From CAKRPJ01 sp934376955 (lineage in GTDB: Bacteria; Bacillota; Clostridia; Lachnospirales; Lachnospiraceae): a DNA stretch of 64,000 nt. Of this stretch, positions 61,307 to 64,000 are shown piece after piece. The stretch spans positions 1-64,000 of the forward strand of contig CAKRPJ010000010.1 of assembly GCA_934376955.1 (NCBI GenBank), given 5' to 3'. The notes below the pieces were generated by a model. It was not told the origin of the DNA and did no database searches. It saw only the letters and a list, made by a program, of their open reading frames with translations. A program made the position numbers and the translations under genes. Positions within the stretch are counted from its first letter, which is position 1. Every line of letters starts with the position of its first letter.

Positions 61307-61400
61307 GGAGGTAGATAGGTTGCTGGTGTGCCTCGCGGTCTTCAAAACCGTTGTGAAGGGTTAGGAGCCCTTCGGGTGGGTTCGATTCCCACCTCCTCCG
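61307..61400 (+). tRNA. selC: tRNA-Sec (anticodon TCA)
   Basis: The 94-nt tRNA has the anticodon loop CTTCAAA (anticodon UCA) on the stem CGGT/ACCG. The long variable arm is GAAGGG/CCCTTC, the T arm is GTGGG-TTCGATT-CCCAC and the discriminator is G. The acceptor is odd. The 5' strand GGAGGTAG faces CTCCTCC, so T at position 6 has no partner unless it bulges out. CCA is not encoded. It is placed directly ahead of selA, and delivers Sec for grdA and grdB. Confidence 0.93.
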
Positions 61401-61435
61401 TTATGTTTTATTCATCGAAGTAGGAGGAATATATT

Positions 61436-62842
61436 ATGGAGAACAGGCAGTCATTACTGCGTGGACTTCCGAAGATAGATGAGTTGCTACTGGATGAGCA
61501 GCTCGTTTTTTTTATGGAATCCACACCGAGAGCCGTCGTTGTCGATACGGCAAGAGAGATCATCGATGATCTAAGAAAGGACATTCTTTCCGGTGAAAAG
61601 GAGGAGATCCCCGACAGGGATGAGATCGTTTCCGAGATCTGTGAACGGATCACAGGAAAGAAGAAACACAATCTGAGGACACTGATCAATGCAACGGGTG
61701 TTGTACTTCACACGAATCTTGGTCGTGCAAATCTTTGCCGTGCAGCTGTAGAGAGTGTACTCTCTGTTGCAGATTCATATTCCAATCTGGAATATGATAT
61801 CAAAAAAGGGGCCCGTGGATCCAGACACGATCATGTGGAGAAAATCATCACACGGATCACCGGTGCTGAAGCGGCTATGGTCGTTAATAACAATGCTGCG
61901 GCAACCATGCTCTGCCTTTCTGCAATGGCTGCCGGAAAAGAGGTCATTACCTCTCGAGGCGAATTAGTTGAGATCGGCGGTTCCTTCCGTATCCCGGACA
62001 TTATGGAGCAGAGCGGAGCTCATTTAAAAGAAGTCGGCACGACAAACAAGACGAAACCTTCGGATTATCGCAATGCCTTTGATCCGGAGAAGACCGGAGC
62101 CTTCATGAAGGTACATACAAGCAACTACAGGATTGTAGGTTTTACGCAGGAGGTTACCTTAAAGGAAATGGTAGCCCTCGGAAAAGAGTATGATCTTCCG
62201 GTCATTTACGATATGGGAAGCGGACTTATGGCCGATCTCACAAGGTACGGTGTCGATGAGCCTACCGTTATCGATGCTTTAAATGATGGCGCCGATGTTG
62301 TCCTCTTTAGCGGAGATAAGCTCCTTGGCGGTCCCCAGGGAGGAATCCTTATCGGTAAGAAGGAATATATTGATAAGATGAAGAAGCATCCGTTGGCCAG
62401 AGCGTTCCGTGTCGATAAAATGACCCTCGCTGCAATGGAAGCAACCTTCTTTGAGTATCTTGATATGGAAGATGCCAAGAGAAATATCCCTGTACTTAGA
62501 ATGATCACAATCCCGGAGGAGGAGCTTATTCAGAAAGCGGAGCTGATCCGCAACGCGATTGAAACGGCAACAGATCACTTTGCTCTAAATATCTGTTCCT
62601 GCAAGGATCAGGTGGGCGGCGGATCTGCACCTACTGTTAAGCTTTCCGGTGTAGCTGTTTCTGTTTCCTCAGAAACGCTCTCCGCCGAGAAGTTAGAACG
62701 GCTTCTCCGTAAAGCCGATACCCCTGTGATCGTAAGGGTTGCCCATGATGAAGTCCTCCTCTCTGTAAGAACAATTCGGGAGGAAGAAATCCCTGCAGTT
62801 GCCAGTGCATTTGCATTTGCAGCATCCCATGCGGAAGCATAA
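61436..62842 (+). CDS. selA: L-seryl-tRNA(Sec) selenium transferase
   Basis: SelA converts Ser-tRNA-Sec to Sec-tRNA-Sec using selenophosphate. The 468-residue PLP enzyme has the N-terminal SLLRGLPKIDELL, NATGVVLHTNLGRA, the ENE-like VVNNNAAATMLCLSA and the PLP lysine in FSGDKLLGGPQGGI. The length matches the family. AGGAGGAA precedes the ATG, 35 bases after selC. selB follows after 93 bases. Selenophosphate would come from SelD, which is not in this window. Confidence 0.96.
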   Translation: MENRQSLLRGLPKIDELLLDEQLVFFMESTPRAVVVDTAREIIDDLRKDILSGEKEEIPDRDEIVSEICERITGKKKHNLRTLINATGVVLHTNLGRANLCRAAVESVLSVADSYSNLEYDIKKGARGSRHDHVEKIITRITGAEAAMVVNNNAAATMLCLSAMAAGKEVITSRGELVEIGGSFRIPDIMEQSGAHLKEVGTTNKTKPSDYRNAFDPEKTGAFMKVHTSNYRIVGFTQEVTLKEMVALGKEYDLPVIYDMGSGLMADLTRYGVDEPTVIDALNDGADVVLFSGDKLLGGPQGGILIGKKEYIDKMKKHPLARAFRVDKMTLAAMEATFFEYLDMEDAKRNIPVLRMITIPEEELIQKAELIRNAIETATDHFALNICSCKDQVGGGSAPTVKLSGVAVSVSSETLSAEKLERLLRKADTPVIVRVAHDEVLLSVRTIREEEIPAVASAFAFAASHAEA

Positions 62843-62935
62843 CCCCATTTAAGCAGATCCGGTTATGTTCCCGCGCCGCGTAACTGTGAAGATACTGAGC
62901 AGTTATATATTATTTAACAGGAGTGTGGTTTCAAA

Positions 62936-64000
62936 ATGCAGAATGTCATCGTTGGAACTTCCGGGCACGTTGATCACGGCAAAACCTGTCTGATCAAGGC
63001 GCTGTCCGGTATTGAAACAGATCGTCTTAAGGAAGAACAGAAACGTGGGATCACCATTGAACTGGGATTCGCAAACCTTCCGAATGATGAGGGCCTGCAT
63101 ATCGGTATCATCGATGTGCCGGGTCATGAAAAATTTGTTAAAAATATGCTGGCCGGAATCGGAGGCATCGATCTTGTCCTGCTTGTGATCGCACTGGATG
63201 AAGGTGTTATGCCTCAGACGGTCGAGCATTTTGAGATCTTAAAAATGTTACATATCCGTCAGGGTATTATCGTATTTACAAAGGCCGATCTTGTCGATGA
63301 GGACTGGGCTGAGATGGTGGAGGAGGATGTTTCTGACCTTGTGAAAGGCAGCTTCCTCGAAAATGCAGACCGCATCCGCGTGTCCTCCTTTACCGGAATG
63401 AACATTCCTGAGCTTAAGAAAATGATCCTCGATAAGGTTCGTTCCGTCGGAAACAGAAGAAGTGAACCGGAGCTTTTCCGTCTCCCTATCGACCGTGTCT
63501 TTACAATGGAAGGCTTCGGCACTGTTGTTACCGGAACCTTGCTGGAAGGAAGCTGTCGTGCCGGTGAGGAGGTCATGGTCTATCCAGAGGAAAGGATCCT
63601 TAAGATCCGGGGTATCCAGAGCCATGGAGATAAAGAAAACGAAGCCTTTGCCGGTCAGCGTACCGCCATTAACCTTGCGAATGTAAAAAAAGAGGAATTG
63701 TCCAGAGGTGAGGTATTGGCGGCTCCGGGAACCCTTACGAACAGTATCTTTCTGGATGTAAAGATCACCCTATTCGGTACGACAGGACGTCAGCTTAAAA
63801 ACGGAGACAGGATCCATTTTAACTATGGCTCCGCTCAGACCATCGCAAAAGCAGTTCTGCTCGATAAAGACGTGATAAATGCCGGTGAGAGTGCCTTTGT
63901 CCAGCTGCGGTTCGATACCCCTCTCGCCGTTAAGAGAACTGACCGGTTTATCATCCGTTTCTATTCTCCGGTGGAAACCTTTGGCGGCGGTATCATTCTG
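62936..64000 (+). CDS. selB: Selenocysteine-specific elongation factor SelB (partial, runs off the window)
   Basis: SelB is the GTPase that brings Sec-tRNA to a UGA with a SECIS hairpin. The visible 355 codons include G1 GTSGHVDHGKT (7-17), switch I KRGITIELGFA, G3 DVPGHEKFVKNM, G4 TKAD and the domain 2 start RLPIDRVFTMEGFGTVVTGTL. There is no stop before the end of the sequence, so the C-terminal SECIS-binding winged-helix domains are missing here. The ATG at 62936 has AGGAG about 12 bases upstream. It is the third gene of the selC-selA-selB unit. Confidence 0.96.
   Translation, partial: MQNVIVGTSGHVDHGKTCLIKALSGIETDRLKEEQKRGITIELGFANLPNDEGLHIGIIDVPGHEKFVKNMLAGIGGIDLVLLVIALDEGVMPQTVEHFEILKMLHIRQGIIVFTKADLVDEDWAEMVEEDVSDLVKGSFLENADRIRVSSFTGMNIPELKKMILDKVRSVGNRRSEPELFRLPIDRVFTMEGFGTVVTGTLLEGSCRAGEEVMVYPEERILKIRGIQSHGDKENEAFAGQRTAINLANVKKEELSRGEVLAAPGTLTNSIFLDVKITLFGTTGRQLKNGDRIHFNYGSAQTIAKAVLLDKDVINAGESAFVQLRFDTPLAVKRTDRFIIRFYSPVETFGGGIIL

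Overview
The window looks like a chromosomal segment of an anaerobic Firmicute of the class Clostridia, most likely Lachnospiraceae-like. The evidence is low-to-moderate GC sequence, consensus TTGACA/TATAAT promoters, T-box leaders, a type III glutamine synthetase, LL-diaminopimelate aminotransferase, an archaeal-type AspRS with GatCAB, an archaeal-type IMP cyclohydrolase, Pta/AckA and a complete glycine reductase locus. No phage, integrase, transposase, rRNA or CRISPR array was seen.

Layout. 0.2-4 kb: upp, a lipoprotein, then a split purH (PurO-type IMP cyclohydrolase plus a lone AICAR transformylase). 4-10.4 kb: tRNA-Leu(CAA), then a three-gene membrane module (MMPL transporter, GLUG-repeat/coiled-coil surface protein, small zf-HC2 membrane protein). 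10.4-15.7 kb: polA, coaE, an MBL-fold hydrolase and a methyltransferase. 15.7-22.3 kb: tmcAL, a c-di-AMP-binding PII-like protein, pta, ackA, yceD, rpmF, a hairpin-rich intergenic element and hom.

22.3-28.8 kb is the strongest candidate for an undescribed system. A 33-codon peptide gene has its own promoter and an attenuator-like terminator. It is followed by a PqqD-like protein, a GT8 glycosyltransferase fused to an HPr-kinase-like domain, an S26 peptidase, an NTP_transf_5 protein, an ABC exporter and a GT2 enzyme. It resembles a RiPP cluster, but none of the usual cyclase, lanthipeptide or radical-SAM enzymes is present in it.

28.8-34.3 kb: glnN, broken by a one-base insertion in a G run; a structured leader; pyrG whose product carries an ANTAR-like C-terminal tail; dapL. 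34.3-39.3 kb: T-box, aspS2, gatC, gatA, gatB. 39.4-48.6 kb: plsX, acpP, rnc, smc, ftsY, ilvA and a CLC channel. 48.6-51.1 kb: palindromic repeats, T-box, thrS. 51.1-53.3 kb (minus strand): a DUF4349 lipoprotein and a degenerate sigma-54-activator-like regulator.

53.5-64 kb: the glycine reductase locus grdX-grdE-grdB-trxB-trxA-grdA-grdC-grdD, followed directly by the selenocysteine machinery selC-selA-selB (selB runs off the window). grdA and grdB each contain an in-frame UGA with a hairpin just downstream. The thioredoxin system feeds electrons to GrdA/GrdB, and GrdC/GrdD release acetyl phosphate. AckA, encoded about 40 kb away, can turn that into ATP. selD is not in the window.

All assignments come from reading motifs and gene order; no database search was possible.
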